From positions 168,478 through 232,477 of the forward strand of contig NZ_JBHZSP010000007.1 of NCBI RefSeq assembly GCF_043643765.1: 64,000 nt of DNA, written 5' to 3'. The notes beneath the pieces are model-generated. The model saw only the letters and a program-made list of their open reading frames with translations. It was not told the origin of the DNA and searched no databases. Shown one piece after another: positions 34,698 to 43,531 of this stretch (position 1 is its first letter; every line of letters begins with the position of its first letter). The translations under genes and the position numbers were made by a program. This DNA comes from Marinomonas posidonica_A (GTDB lineage: Bacteria; Pseudomonadota; Gammaproteobacteria; Pseudomonadales; Marinomonadaceae).

Positions 34698-34800
34698 TTA
34701 AATTTAAAAATATATTTTCTTGTGTTATTCTGAATGTACGAACGAACGGCTTTGTCACTGTTTGGCTAATCTGTGCCGTGAAAATTGATTAGGTGATTTT

Positions 34801-35559
34801 ATGAAAGAAATGTTTGATCTCAGTAACAAGGTTGCCATTGTTACTGGATGTAATACAGGCTTAGGGCAAGGTATGGCATTGGCGTTGGCGAAAGCTGGAG
34901 CGGATATTGTTGGTGTTAATCGTGATGATCCATCCGAAACCATTGAGCTCATGGCGGCAACGGGCCGCAAGTTTCACAGTGTAACTGCAGATATGAGTAA
35001 AGTGGACTCTGTAGATTTAGTGATTAAAGAGGCCGTCTCAGCCTTTGGTCAAGTGGATATTCTGGTAAATAACGCGGGGATTATACGTCGTAATGATGCG
35101 ATTGATTTCAGTGAAAAAGACTGGGATGACGTGATGGATGTGAACATTAAGTCTGTGTTCTTTATGTCACAAGGTTTTGCTCGTCAGGTGATCAAGCAAG
35201 GTAGTTCTGGCAACATCATTAATATTGCTTCTATGTTGTCTTTCCAAGGGGGCATTCGAGTGCCGTCTTATACTGCATCGAAAAGTGGTGTGATGGGGGT
35301 TACCCGTTTGCTTGCTAATGAATGGGCGAAACATGGTATCAATGTAAATGCCATCGCACCGGGTTATATGTCGACGAATAACACGCAAGCTTTACGTGCT
35401 GATGAAGCGCGCTCAAGTGAGATCTTAGGACGTATTCCAGCGGGGCGTTGGGGGTTACCAGAAGACATGGCGGGACCAGTCGTGTTTCTTGCTTCTGATG
35501 CATCGCGCTACGTGAATGGCTACACTATTGCGGTGGACGGTGGATGGTTGGCTCGTTAA
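34801..35559 (+). CDS. kduD: 2-dehydro-3-deoxy-D-gluconate 5-dehydrogenase
   Basis: Classical short-chain dehydrogenase of 252 residues. In pectin and unsaturated-uronate catabolism KduD reduces 2,5-diketo-3-deoxygluconate to 2-keto-3-deoxygluconate. The nucleotide loop is TGCNTGLGQG, the NNAG motif is VDILVNNAGIIRR, the catalytic Ser-Tyr-Lys are in ASMLSFQGG and YTASKSG, and AVDGGWLAR is the usual end. It follows togMNAB, but its partner KduI and the KDG kinase/aldolase are not in the window. A strong terminator follows. Confidence 0.92.
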   Translation: MKEMFDLSNKVAIVTGCNTGLGQGMALALAKAGADIVGVNRDDPSETIELMAATGRKFHSVTADMSKVDSVDLVIKEAVSAFGQVDILVNNAGIIRRNDAIDFSEKDWDDVMDVNIKSVFFMSQGFARQVIKQGSSGNIINIASMLSFQGGIRVPSYTASKSGVMGVTRLLANEWAKHGINVNAIAPGYMSTNNTQALRADEARSSEILGRIPAGRWGLPEDMAGPVVFLASDASRYVNGYTIAVDGGWLAR

Positions 35560-35580
35560 ATCAGAAACTGTATTTTATAT

Positions 35581-35632
35581 AGACACAAAAAAAGAGCCGC
35601 ACCTTTCAGGTTGCGGCTCTTTTTTTGTGTCT
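35581..35632. terminator. strong bidirectional terminator
   Basis: A 21-bp perfect inverted repeat (35581-35601 and 35612-35632) with core AGAGCCGCA/TGCGGCTCT, flanked by seven A on one side and seven T on the other. It ends kduD (+) and the second TRAP operon (-). Confidence 0.95.
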
Positions 35633-35665
35633 GAGAGACTCTCTTAAAAGTCACTCCTAGAATCA

Positions 35666-37279
35666 TTACTGAACGATTTCTGGTCCCATGATGCTGTAAG
35701 GTAAGGCAGTCGATAGAGCAGGAATGTAAGTAACCAATACCAAGAACACCATTAATACCAATACGAATGGCATCGCTGCTTTCACCACGCGAGCCAAACT
35801 CATGCCAGTGATACCTGAGGTAACGAACAGGTTTAAGCCTATCGGCGGCGTAATCATACCGATTTCCATGTTAACCACCATGATGATACCCAAGTGAATT
35901 GGGTCAACACCCAGTTCCATAGCGATTGGGAACACCACTGGTGCAACGATTACTAAAAGTCCTGATGGTTCCATGAACTGACCACCGATCAACAGTAGGA
36001 TGTTGACTGCGATCAAGAAGGTAAACCAGTTGAAACCAACGCCCAACATCCACTCTGTAATGGCTTGTGGAATACGTTCAGCCGACAAGGTGTGGGCGAA
36101 CAACAAGGCATTGGCGATGATGAACATCAACATAACTGTGGTTTTGGTGCCTTCCAACATGACTTTGCGAGACTCATCGCCAAACAACGATGGGAAGAAG
36201 CCGCGTAGCATTAGGCTTAGGTTGCGACCCCAAATAGGCAGACCAGCCGCTAAACAAGCGCCAATGGATTCATCCAGTTTGGCGGAGCGTTTATACACAT
36301 AGAAGACCGCCAACAACACAGACATGATCAATCCCCAAAGGGCACGATCACCACCTGTGATGGTGTCACTGTCTGATAAAGCGAAGAATGACATGATTTC
36401 CCACACAAGGAAGAAAGACACGCCATAAACTAGGCCATTGAAACCTACGCGAGCGTGCGGTGCATCATTGTCATTGGTCCAAGTTTTGCCTTTTAAAGGT
36501 CCCATATCACGGTAAACAAACAAGGCAATGAACATAGAATAGACAGCGGCGACCACAGCAGCTTCCGTTGGCGTGAATACACCGCCGTAAATACCGCCCA
36601 TGATGATAACGACGAGGAACAAGCCCCAACCTGCGTCTTTACCACCACGGATCAGATTGCCAAACCCTTTCCACTCTTCAGCAGGCAGTTTTTTGATGCG
36701 TGCTACCACATAGATCGCCAACATTAACATGCCGCCGGCCATTAAGCCTGGGATAACCCCAGCCAAGAACATACGACCAACCGAAACATCAACCGATGCC
36801 GCGTATACTACCATTACGATAGAGGGCGGAATCAAGATGCCCAAAGTACCAGCGTTAGCGATGATGCCAGCAGCAAACTCTTTGGAGTAACCTACTTGCG
36901 TCATACCTGCAATGGCAATCGTACCGATGGCCACAACTGTGGCTGGAGAAGAGCCAGACAAGGCTGCGAACATCATACATGCCAACACAGACGCCATGGC
37001 CAATCCACCACGGAAGTGGCCCACACTGGCAATAGCGAAGTTAATCAGACGCTTTGCCACACCACCAGTCGACATGTAAGACGACGCGATGATGAAAAAT
37101 GGGATGGCCAGCAAGGTATAGTGTTGGCCCGCTCCAAATAAGGAAATGGCAACAGACGACAAAGAGTCGTGTGAGAAAAAGGTAATAAACAAGATGGACG
37201 ATAAGCCCAAGGAGATACCAACAGGCAAGCCGATAAACAGCAAGACTAGTACCATAGAAAATAGAATAAGCGATTCCAC
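35666..37279 (-). CDS. dctM: TRAP transporter large permease, DctM type with insertion
   Basis: 537-residue DctM subunit, about 110 residues longer than the usual ~427. The two family halves are recognisable (SVLACMMFAALSGSSPATVVAIG near the start; VVNMEIGMITPPIGLNLFVTSGITGMS at the end). Between them, about residues 255-375, is extra sequence with two or three additional hydrophobic segments and a charged linker. It is the third gene of the DctPQM operon, 15 bp after the small permease. The C4-dicarboxylate assignment is from family resemblance and the DctB/DctD system in the window. Confidence 0.85.
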   Translation of the reverse strand: MESLILFSMVLVLLFIGLPVGISLGLSSILFITFFSHDSLSSVAISLFGAGQHYTLLAIPFFIIASSYMSTGGVAKRLINFAIASVGHFRGGLAMASVLACMMFAALSGSSPATVVAIGTIAIAGMTQVGYSKEFAAGIIANAGTLGILIPPSIVMVVYAASVDVSVGRMFLAGVIPGLMAGGMLMLAIYVVARIKKLPAEEWKGFGNLIRGGKDAGWGLFLVVIIMGGIYGGVFTPTEAAVVAAVYSMFIALFVYRDMGPLKGKTWTNDNDAPHARVGFNGLVYGVSFFLVWEIMSFFALSDSDTITGGDRALWGLIMSVLLAVFYVYKRSAKLDESIGACLAAGLPIWGRNLSLMLRGFFPSLFGDESRKVMLEGTKTTVMLMFIIANALLFAHTLSAERIPQAITEWMLGVGFNWFTFLIAVNILLLIGGQFMEPSGLLVIVAPVVFPIAMELGVDPIHLGIIMVVNMEIGMITPPIGLNLFVTSGITGMSLARVVKAAMPFVLVLMVFLVLVTYIPALSTALPYSIMGPEIVQ

Positions 37280-37294
37280 AATTAAGCTCCTGAG

Positions 37295-37972
37295 CTAGTC
37301 TTTCAAGATGTTTTGGTTTTCTTTGACAAGATCTTGTGCCTCATGGCCACTGATTAACATGTCACGTTTGCCGCGGGCAATATTAATAAAAGCTTGTAGA
37401 GAGCGATAAGACAGAAGTGCCAAACTGATTGGAAGAATGACCAAAACGATCCAACGCTGAATGCGTGGACGTACACCAAACATTTCTTGAATGAATTCAG
37501 GGTAACGAAGTTCTTCAGAGCCAATGCCGATACGGAACATTTTCGACCAGTATTCAATCGCGCCACCGCGCACATCAACACCAAGCATGGCTAACCAAGT
37601 GGAATCTAATAGGATTAAACCATACAGCATGGCGGCAGCTGCACCAAATAAGGATAGGCCTTTCGCAATTCGTCTTGGCACGGCGTTAAGAACAATGTCG
37701 ACACCTAAGTGAAGACCTGTTTTTATGCCGTAACTCATGCCTAGTAAGATTAACCAAGAGAAAGCAACGGTGTTGAATTCTAGAGCGGCATCCCAGCCAG
37801 TGTTAAAGCCATATCGTGCGATAACTTGACCAAAAGACACGGCCATGATGGACGAAATAACGATAATTAGCAGGTTTTCTTCTGCTCTTTCCATCACCTT
37901 TGGAAAGCGTTTTTCTAATCCCCAAATAACAAGGATAAAGAAGAGTAAATACAAATGTGGCCAATATGCCAT
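37295..37972 (-). CDS. dctQ: TRAP transporter small permease, DctQ type
   Basis: 225-residue DctQ subunit with four membrane helices. The family core is FGQVIARYGFNTGWDAALEFNTVAFSWLILLGMSYGIKTGLHLGVDI. It is longer than the uronate DctQ-like subunit because of an extended region between the third and fourth helices. It lies between dctP and dctM; a hairpin stands between it and dctP. Confidence 0.88.
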   Translation of the reverse strand: MAYWPHLYLLFFILVIWGLEKRFPKVMERAEENLLIIVISSIMAVSFGQVIARYGFNTGWDAALEFNTVAFSWLILLGMSYGIKTGLHLGVDIVLNAVPRRIAKGLSLFGAAAAMLYGLILLDSTWLAMLGVDVRGGAIEYWSKMFRIGIGSEELRYPEFIQEMFGVRPRIQRWIVLVILPISLALLSYRSLQAFINIARGKRDMLISGHEAQDLVKENQNILKD

Positions 37973-38081
37973 GGGGTTCTCCTAGGGCTTGTGGAGCAAA
38001 ACAATAAAACAGCAGTGTGTGGCAAGATTGTGAAACTATTGGGTCAACAGAAGGAGACAGGGGTCACATTAAAACCACAAA

Positions 38082-38103
38082 GAGCTGGCTCGAAAGCCAG
38101 CTC
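38082..38103 (-). terminator. intercistronic hairpin after dctP
   Basis: GAGCTGGCT and AGCCAGCTC form a 9-bp stem with a tetraloop, 20 bp after dctP and before dctQ; read on the minus strand it is followed by a T-rich stretch (TTTGTGGTTTT). It probably limits expression of the permeases or protects dctP mRNA. Confidence 0.65.
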
Positions 38104-38122
38104 ACTGCAGGGTAGAACTAAC

Positions 38123-39115
38123 TTATGCACCAGCCGCTGCGTTAATTAGGTCTTTACCAATGTAGTTTTCAAATTGTTTCCAGACAGGCTTCATAGTCTC
38201 AACCCAAACGTTTAGTTGTTCCGGTGTTAACGTATTGATTTTACCGCCAGCCTTAAGAATGTTAGCGCGGTTCGCCGCTTCTTTGGCTTTAACAGACAAG
38301 TTAGCCTCTTGAGTCACGTCGTCAGCAATTTGAAGGAATTGCGCGCGATCTTCAGAAGATAAGCTGTCTAGGAATTCAGAAGACGTCATGAACAAGTAAG
38401 CCAACAACTGATGGTTCGTTTCTGTGATGCTGTCTTGAACTTCGTAGAATTTTTTCGTGTAGATGTTAGACCAAGTGTTTTCTTGACCATCGACAACACC
38501 TGTTTGCAATGCGCCGTACACTTCAGAGAAAGCCATGGCTTGTGGCGAAGCGTCCATTGCCGCAATCATTTGCTTAGCAACGTCAGACGTTTGGACACGG
38601 AATTTCAAACCAGACGCATCGCTTGGCTGGATTAGTGGTTTGTTGGCAGAGAAGTATTTCATACCAGACATCCAGTAACCTAGACCAACAAAGCCTGCGT
38701 ACTCGTCCATTTCAAGAAGAAGTTTTTTGCCTTCTGGCGTTTTTGTGAAACGAATCGCGTGATCCATATCTTTAAAAATGAAGGGTAGGTCGAACACGCC
38801 GTATTTGTCAGTGTAAGAACCGAACTTAGATAAAGAAGGTGCCAATAGCTGAACATCACCTAACAACAGAGCTTCAAGCTCTTTTGAATCGCCGAAAAGC
38901 GTTGAGTTAGGGAAGACTTCAACACATAGTTTTCCATTCATCTCTTGGTTAACGCGATCTGCAAAACTATTCGCAGCAACCACTTTCGGGTGAGTTGTAC
39001 CGCCCGTTACGTGGCTGAATTTCACAACACGTTCACCAGCGTCACAGTTCGCTAGGGCTGTATTTGCCGAAAACGCAAGGGCAAGAGAAGTAAGAGCAAG
39101 ACTGATTTTTTTCAT
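38123..39115 (-). CDS. dctP: TRAP transporter substrate-binding protein, DctP type
   Basis: 330-residue periplasmic binding protein with a signal peptide (MKKISLALTSLALAFSANTALA). The DctP fold shows KFSHVTGGTTHPK, LPFIFKDMDHA, the ligand Arg in LKFRVQTSD and the conserved GVVDGQENTWSNI. It resembles dicarboxylate DctP proteins more than the uronate protein at 23.5 kb. I start at ATG 39115 because it begins the signal peptide. A sigma-54-like promoter lies about 100 bp upstream, matching control by a DctB/DctD pair. Confidence 0.88.
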   Translation of the reverse strand: MKKISLALTSLALAFSANTALANCDAGERVVKFSHVTGGTTHPKVVAANSFADRVNQEMNGKLCVEVFPNSTLFGDSKELEALLLGDVQLLAPSLSKFGSYTDKYGVFDLPFIFKDMDHAIRFTKTPEGKKLLLEMDEYAGFVGLGYWMSGMKYFSANKPLIQPSDASGLKFRVQTSDVAKQMIAAMDASPQAMAFSEVYGALQTGVVDGQENTWSNIYTKKFYEVQDSITETNHQLLAYLFMTSSEFLDSLSSEDRAQFLQIADDVTQEANLSVKAKEAANRANILKAGGKINTLTPEQLNVWVETMKPVWKQFENYIGKDLINAAAGA

Positions 39116-39210
39116 TTTTATAAAACTCCAAAAAGCGTATTTATTATTGTTGCCGGATTTTTTAGCCCTAAAATGGGCTGCGCAAAAAAATATTGCTAGG
39201 CAGAGTTGGT

Positions 39211-39228
39211 TACACATTTCGTGCCAAA
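39211..39228 (-). promoter_or_regulatory. sigma-54-like promoter of the dctPQM operon
   Basis: Read on the minus strand the site is TTTGGCACGAAATGTGTA. It has a perfect -24 element (TTGGCACG) and an imperfect -12 element (GTGT instead of TTGC) at the right spacing. An imperfect inverted repeat, GGCAC-N5-GTGTC at 39328-39342, lies about 110 bp upstream and could be an activator site. Confidence 0.45.
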
Positions 39229-39353
39229 TCTTTGTGTTTCCCCTTAACTCATTGAAATAAAATGATTTTTCAGTCTTATGTGTAGGCTATCTAAAATCGT
39301 GTGGTGTTGTTTGTGGGGGAGACTTGGCACATGAAGTGTCCATTAATGGGTGG

Positions 39354-41426
39354 TTAACCGCCTATTTTAACTTTTAAAAGGCTTTTGAAAGTTTGGTAAA
39401 TGGCTTTTTTACCACCCAACTGAGCCTTTTTCTGATTGTCGGACAGGTTTCGGCCTAATGCGGCGTCTAACATGAGTAGATGGCTCGGATTATTGGCATC
39501 AAGCTGCTGATTAATGGCCAGTTGATAGCATGCTTTTAAAAACGCCGGGCGTATGCTGTCGAAAGGTTTGTGATGATCTATGAATAAGGATAATTCGTTA
39601 TGTTCTTGTGAGTTGAGTTGGGCCAAGCTAGGTAAATGAACCTCGCCATGACTTACCGCTAGTATTTGCAGCACCAAATCGCTAGGTAGGTCATGGTACT
39701 GCAACATTAAACTTACGGTAAATTTTTCAATAAAGCGTGTTTGCCAGCCTGTGCTTATGGTATTCGCTGACTGGTTAAGTGGTTTCACCAGCATGATGGA
39801 ATAGCTGCCACTAGCCTGATCTTTCGATGTTCCCAAGCGCACAATTCGATAGCCATTTTTTAGCCAAAAATGCAGTACGTCTGGTGTTGCTGCAAAACTG
39901 GTGCACAGAAAATCGCACTCTGGCGGGGCCGATTGTTCGACTTTTTCAAGCAGTTGACTGCCATAGCCAAGGTCATGCTGGTTTGGTTGAGTGGCAATCC
40001 GACTAATGCGCCAAAAATTCAGTTTTCCTGCTTCTGCGAGGCCTTCGTGTGCGAGTAAAGACTGTGGGACTAAGTGTCCTCTGGGCCGGCGCTTACCTTC
40101 CATTACCGCTTGATTTAAGCTATCGGGTAAGCCGCCTTCAGCGGACACAATGGCGAGAGACAGCAAGTCTTGTTGATGATTCAGAGTGTGGATTGAAAGG
40201 GAAGGGTCGTCTAGCATCCAGCGTAAATTATCCGCTGAGGTTTGGTAATGAGCATTGGCCAACAATTGAAAAGCTTGGCTTAGCTGACTTGGATGTTGTA
40301 ACCAGTCTTTTGCTGACAAAGCTTGATATTGAAGAGATTCAATTGGTGTTGCAGAAGGTGACTCGTTGGCGATATCGCCGCCTAAGAAAAAGGTATTGTT
40401 TAGCCATGTTTCAAGTGGGTCATTTTTCCCCCATCGAATGGGCTGCTCCAATTTTAGGTAAACCACGCCCTTTAGGGATCGATTTTTCAGCTGCTTCAAA
40501 TGCTTAGTAAAACGCATGCCAAAGCCTTTTCCTATCCCTTCATAACCATAATCTGTGGTACTAAAGACACAATGTTTTGCGCGATTAGCCAACTCAATAA
40601 GCATGGGGATAGGAAACATAGCGGCTTCATCGACGATTAAAACATCCCAATGTTGCGGGTCTGCAAGTAAGGCATCAGCGGCATAAAAAGGCCATTTTGC
40701 TGAGCTTTTTCGTTGTTTTAAGCTTTGTTCAAATTGTGCTTTTAAGGTTCCGATGGCGTCTTGATTTGGTGCCACTAAGGCAAGGTTGAGTGACGATTGC
40801 GACAGTTTCGCCAACGTGTCGCCCAGCATGGTGGATTTACCTCGCCCTCGGGCAGCAGTGAGGATGTAATGATCTGCTTCTAATTTAAGAAGCTGGTTCT
40901 GGGCCTCTTGCTGTTGCGAGGTCAGTGTGATGTTTTGTGGCCAAACTGGTAAGGCGATTAATGGTGTTTGTTGTTCTCCGCTTTCTTTAAACGGGCTAGA
41001 AGCGCCCTGCAAACGTGACCATAAATAGTCTTTAAAATACGAATGAACTTGTTCTGTCTGATATGGCCAAGGTATGTAACGAGATAAATCCTGATCGAGG
41101 TGTTCATGCCAGTCTCCGTTAGGGAGTCCAAGGGCGAATAGACCTCCGCCACGAACAGTGCCAGCAAGAATGGCTAGAGCGCTGGCGGAAACGCCTTGTG
41201 TTAAGTCAATTAACACGGCTTCTTGAGTACTACCAAGCAGCTGGCGAGCCTGTTTGAAGTTGCAGGTCTGATGCCGGCCTTGATTGAGTTGGTTGTACTG
41301 TTCAATTTGTTGGCTACAAATCAGAGGGGTCTTGAGAGACCGAGTTAAATGTAGGAATTCTGACAACAGTTGCTGACTTGTTCCTCTTAAAATGAGGCAA
41401 TGGCGATGATGGTCAGAATGGGTCAT
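39354..41426 (-). CDS. tmcA: tRNA(Met) cytidine acetyltransferase TmcA
   Basis: Makes N4-acetylcytidine at the wobble position of elongator tRNA-Met using acetyl-CoA and ATP. At 690 residues it has the normal architecture: an N-terminal domain, an RNA-helicase-like ATPase module with Walker A TAARGRGKSTMLG (near residue 193) and VDEAAMFPI, a GNAT acetyltransferase domain (ISRIATQPNQHDLGYGSQLLEKVEQ) and a C-terminal tRNA-binding tail. Shine-Dalgarno AGGAG precedes ATG and partly lies in a palindrome (41435-41467). Confidence 0.95.
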   Translation of the reverse strand: MTHSDHHRHCLILRGTSQQLLSEFLHLTRSLKTPLICSQQIEQYNQLNQGRHQTCNFKQARQLLGSTQEAVLIDLTQGVSASALAILAGTVRGGGLFALGLPNGDWHEHLDQDLSRYIPWPYQTEQVHSYFKDYLWSRLQGASSPFKESGEQQTPLIALPVWPQNITLTSQQQEAQNQLLKLEADHYILTAARGRGKSTMLGDTLAKLSQSSLNLALVAPNQDAIGTLKAQFEQSLKQRKSSAKWPFYAADALLADPQHWDVLIVDEAAMFPIPMLIELANRAKHCVFSTTDYGYEGIGKGFGMRFTKHLKQLKNRSLKGVVYLKLEQPIRWGKNDPLETWLNNTFFLGGDIANESPSATPIESLQYQALSAKDWLQHPSQLSQAFQLLANAHYQTSADNLRWMLDDPSLSIHTLNHQQDLLSLAIVSAEGGLPDSLNQAVMEGKRRPRGHLVPQSLLAHEGLAEAGKLNFWRISRIATQPNQHDLGYGSQLLEKVEQSAPPECDFLCTSFAATPDVLHFWLKNGYRIVRLGTSKDQASGSYSIMLVKPLNQSANTISTGWQTRFIEKFTVSLMLQYHDLPSDLVLQILAVSHGEVHLPSLAQLNSQEHNELSLFIDHHKPFDSIRPAFLKACYQLAINQQLDANNPSHLLMLDAALGRNLSDNQKKAQLGGKKAIYQTFKSLLKVKIGG

Positions 41427-41434
41427 AAAAGTCT

Positions 41435-41467
41435 CCTATAGCCACAGTATGATACTGTGGCTATAGG
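41435..41467 (-). promoter_or_regulatory. 33-bp perfect palindrome at the tmcA ribosome-binding site
   Basis: CCTATAGCCACAGTAT and its exact complement flank a single base. On the tmcA mRNA the 3' arm ends in TATAGG, so the AGG of the AGGAG Shine-Dalgarno would be paired. It also lies 12 bp past the stop of the chemoreceptor gene and could end that transcript, but no T-run follows directly. Confidence 0.65.
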
Positions 41468-41479
41468 AACACGCCAACG

Positions 41480-43498
41480 TTATTTTATTGTAAAACTAGA
41501 TAAGTCTTTTTGCAGGGTGTTGGCCAGTTGTTCAATGTTTTGACTGTGACCTTGTGAAGTATTGGCCATGGCTTGAGTTTGCATGGCGGCGTGTTTCAGG
41601 TCTTCTGCGTTCTGACGAATTTGAGTAGATGCGACACTTTGTTCTTCCGTCGCGGCGGCTACATGACTTATGCCCATTTCCACTTCCTGAATGGACTTTA
41701 AAATGTCATCTAAAAGTTGGTCTGCCTCACGAGTTTGTTCAATACTATTGAGTACTTGCTCAGACCCTTGCTCCATGTCTAGCACGGCCGACTGACTATT
41801 GTTTTGAAGCCGATCAACCACATTGCGAATTTCTTCTGTTGAACTTTGTGTGCGCTGTGCTAATACGCGAACCTCATCGGCAACCACGGCAAAACCACGT
41901 CCTTGCTCCCCTGCTCGGGCTGCTTCAATGGCGGCATTTAGCGCCAAAAGGTTGGTTTGTTCGGCAATGTTGTTGATGACTGTCACCACCTCACCAATGT
42001 CTTTCGAGCTATGTTCGACTGTTTTGATGGTGTTGGAGGCTTGCGTGAAGGCTGACGACAACATGCTGACCGTTTCTTCAACTTGTTTAACGGCATGGTG
42101 ACCTTGTGTGGTCAGGTGTGACACTTTGGCCGATTGTTCCGATACCTGGTTAGAGCTTTGCGCCACTTCTTCGATTGAAGTGGCTATTTGAGTGATGGCT
42201 GAGCTGACTTGCGCACTCGCGTCTTGGCTAGAATCGGCGCTTTGTACTAAATCGCTGTTTGCCTCAGTAATACCGGATGTTGATGCCAATAGCGCTTCAC
42301 TTGAGGTCTGAATGTTCGACACCAATTTAATTAAATTGTCGCGCATTTTGATGGCGTCATTTTGCAGAGCGTCGATTTCATTCTGACTGTTTTTACTGGC
42401 ATTTCTTTGAAATCGGAACGTCAGATTCCCTTGGCCTAATTCAGACATAGCAGAAGACATTTCTTTCAACGGAGACAAGGCTTTACGGATAAAAAGTATT
42501 AAAATTAGGGTCAACATCAGGGCGGCAATGAAAGCAATAATAGTAACAATGAATAGCACATGATTGACCACTTCGGCGTATTCGTCATCGTAAGATTTTA
42601 ACGCCACAACCCAGCCCCATTTAGAAGCTTCTTGGAACACCACCTTGGACGGACGCGGCGTTTCTCCTTTGTCCGTTATTTTTAAGGTGTAGTGAATCAA
42701 GCCTTTCTCAGATTGGAATAGCTTTTTGAAAGTATCGGTCAATTCACTGCTCAGTTGGTAGAGTGTTTTTCCCTCTTCAGAAGGGTGAATGACCAACAGT
42801 CCTTCTTTTTCTTTACTGGCCTCGGCCACATAAATGTAACCCGTTTTACCAAACACCATTTTGTTTAGAGAGTCACGCAGTGGCTGGAGGATGGTATCAA
42901 AAGGGTAAAGTTGCTCAATAAATACGTTGCTTTGATGTTGAAGGGGGTGGTAAGCCGCAAAGTATTCTTTGTTACCGATAATGGTTCGGCCAACATAGGG
43001 CTTCGCAGTGCGCAAGCCTGTTGTGGCTTTGGAATTGGACTGGATCTCGACCGGTAAATTTAGATCCGAGCTGGCGGCACGATAAAATTTACCTTGTTGC
43101 GCTACCACTAAGCTGATGTCTGCTCCTGCGGCGTTGGCAATATCTAGAATAACCTGGCTGTTGCCGTTTATTTGTTTATCATTTAATTGCAGACTGGGAA
43201 GGGCCATGCCCTTAACTTGCGCACTGTTAGAAGAGGTTACGTTCAAGTTTTGTAGATTCATATTAATCAGATTGTGGTTAAAACTTGCGATACGAACAAA
43301 GGTATCGTAGCGGCTATTAAGGCGTTCAACGACCAGTTCGACTTCTTTCTTCTGGTGATCAGTCACAATGCCGCTGATCTCACGATTGAACAATTGGCCT
43401 ATGACCAACACCAAAATGGTGAAACAGATTAATACGGCCAGTAGTGTTCCTATGCCTAGCTGTTTAGGTAGTGACGTTCTTTTAAAGGTTGATATCAT
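41480..43498 (-). CDS. methyl-accepting chemotaxis protein (dCache type)
   Basis: 672-residue chemoreceptor. A first membrane helix lies near residues 12-35, then a ~285-residue periplasmic double-Cache-type sensor (ILDIANAAGADISLVV, NKEYFAAYHPLQ, GKTGYIYVAE), a second helix near 320-345, a HAMP domain (RKALSPLKEMSSAMSELGQGNL) and the signalling domain with hairpin tip EQTNLLALNAAIEAARAGEQGRGFAVVADEVR. ATG 43498 follows GAGG. No CheR-binding pentapeptide is seen at the C-terminus (ends SSFTIK). The ligand is unknown. Confidence 0.92.
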   Translation of the reverse strand: MISTFKRTSLPKQLGIGTLLAVLICFTILVLVIGQLFNREISGIVTDHQKKEVELVVERLNSRYDTFVRIASFNHNLINMNLQNLNVTSSNSAQVKGMALPSLQLNDKQINGNSQVILDIANAAGADISLVVAQQGKFYRAASSDLNLPVEIQSNSKATTGLRTAKPYVGRTIIGNKEYFAAYHPLQHQSNVFIEQLYPFDTILQPLRDSLNKMVFGKTGYIYVAEASKEKEGLLVIHPSEEGKTLYQLSSELTDTFKKLFQSEKGLIHYTLKITDKGETPRPSKVVFQEASKWGWVVALKSYDDEYAEVVNHVLFIVTIIAFIAALMLTLILILFIRKALSPLKEMSSAMSELGQGNLTFRFQRNASKNSQNEIDALQNDAIKMRDNLIKLVSNIQTSSEALLASTSGITEANSDLVQSADSSQDASAQVSSAITQIATSIEEVAQSSNQVSEQSAKVSHLTTQGHHAVKQVEETVSMLSSAFTQASNTIKTVEHSSKDIGEVVTVINNIAEQTNLLALNAAIEAARAGEQGRGFAVVADEVRVLAQRTQSSTEEIRNVVDRLQNNSQSAVLDMEQGSEQVLNSIEQTREADQLLDDILKSIQEVEMGISHVAAATEEQSVASTQIRQNAEDLKHAAMQTQAMANTSQGHSQNIEQLANTLQKDLSSFTIK

Positions 43499-43531
43499 GC
43501 AGGTTACGTCCTCATTGTGTTTAAAGTGCAT

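Noticed and set aside
40049..40507. 152-codon + strand frame inside tmcA
   Set aside because: It is the opposite strand of conserved TmcA coding sequence without its own signals.
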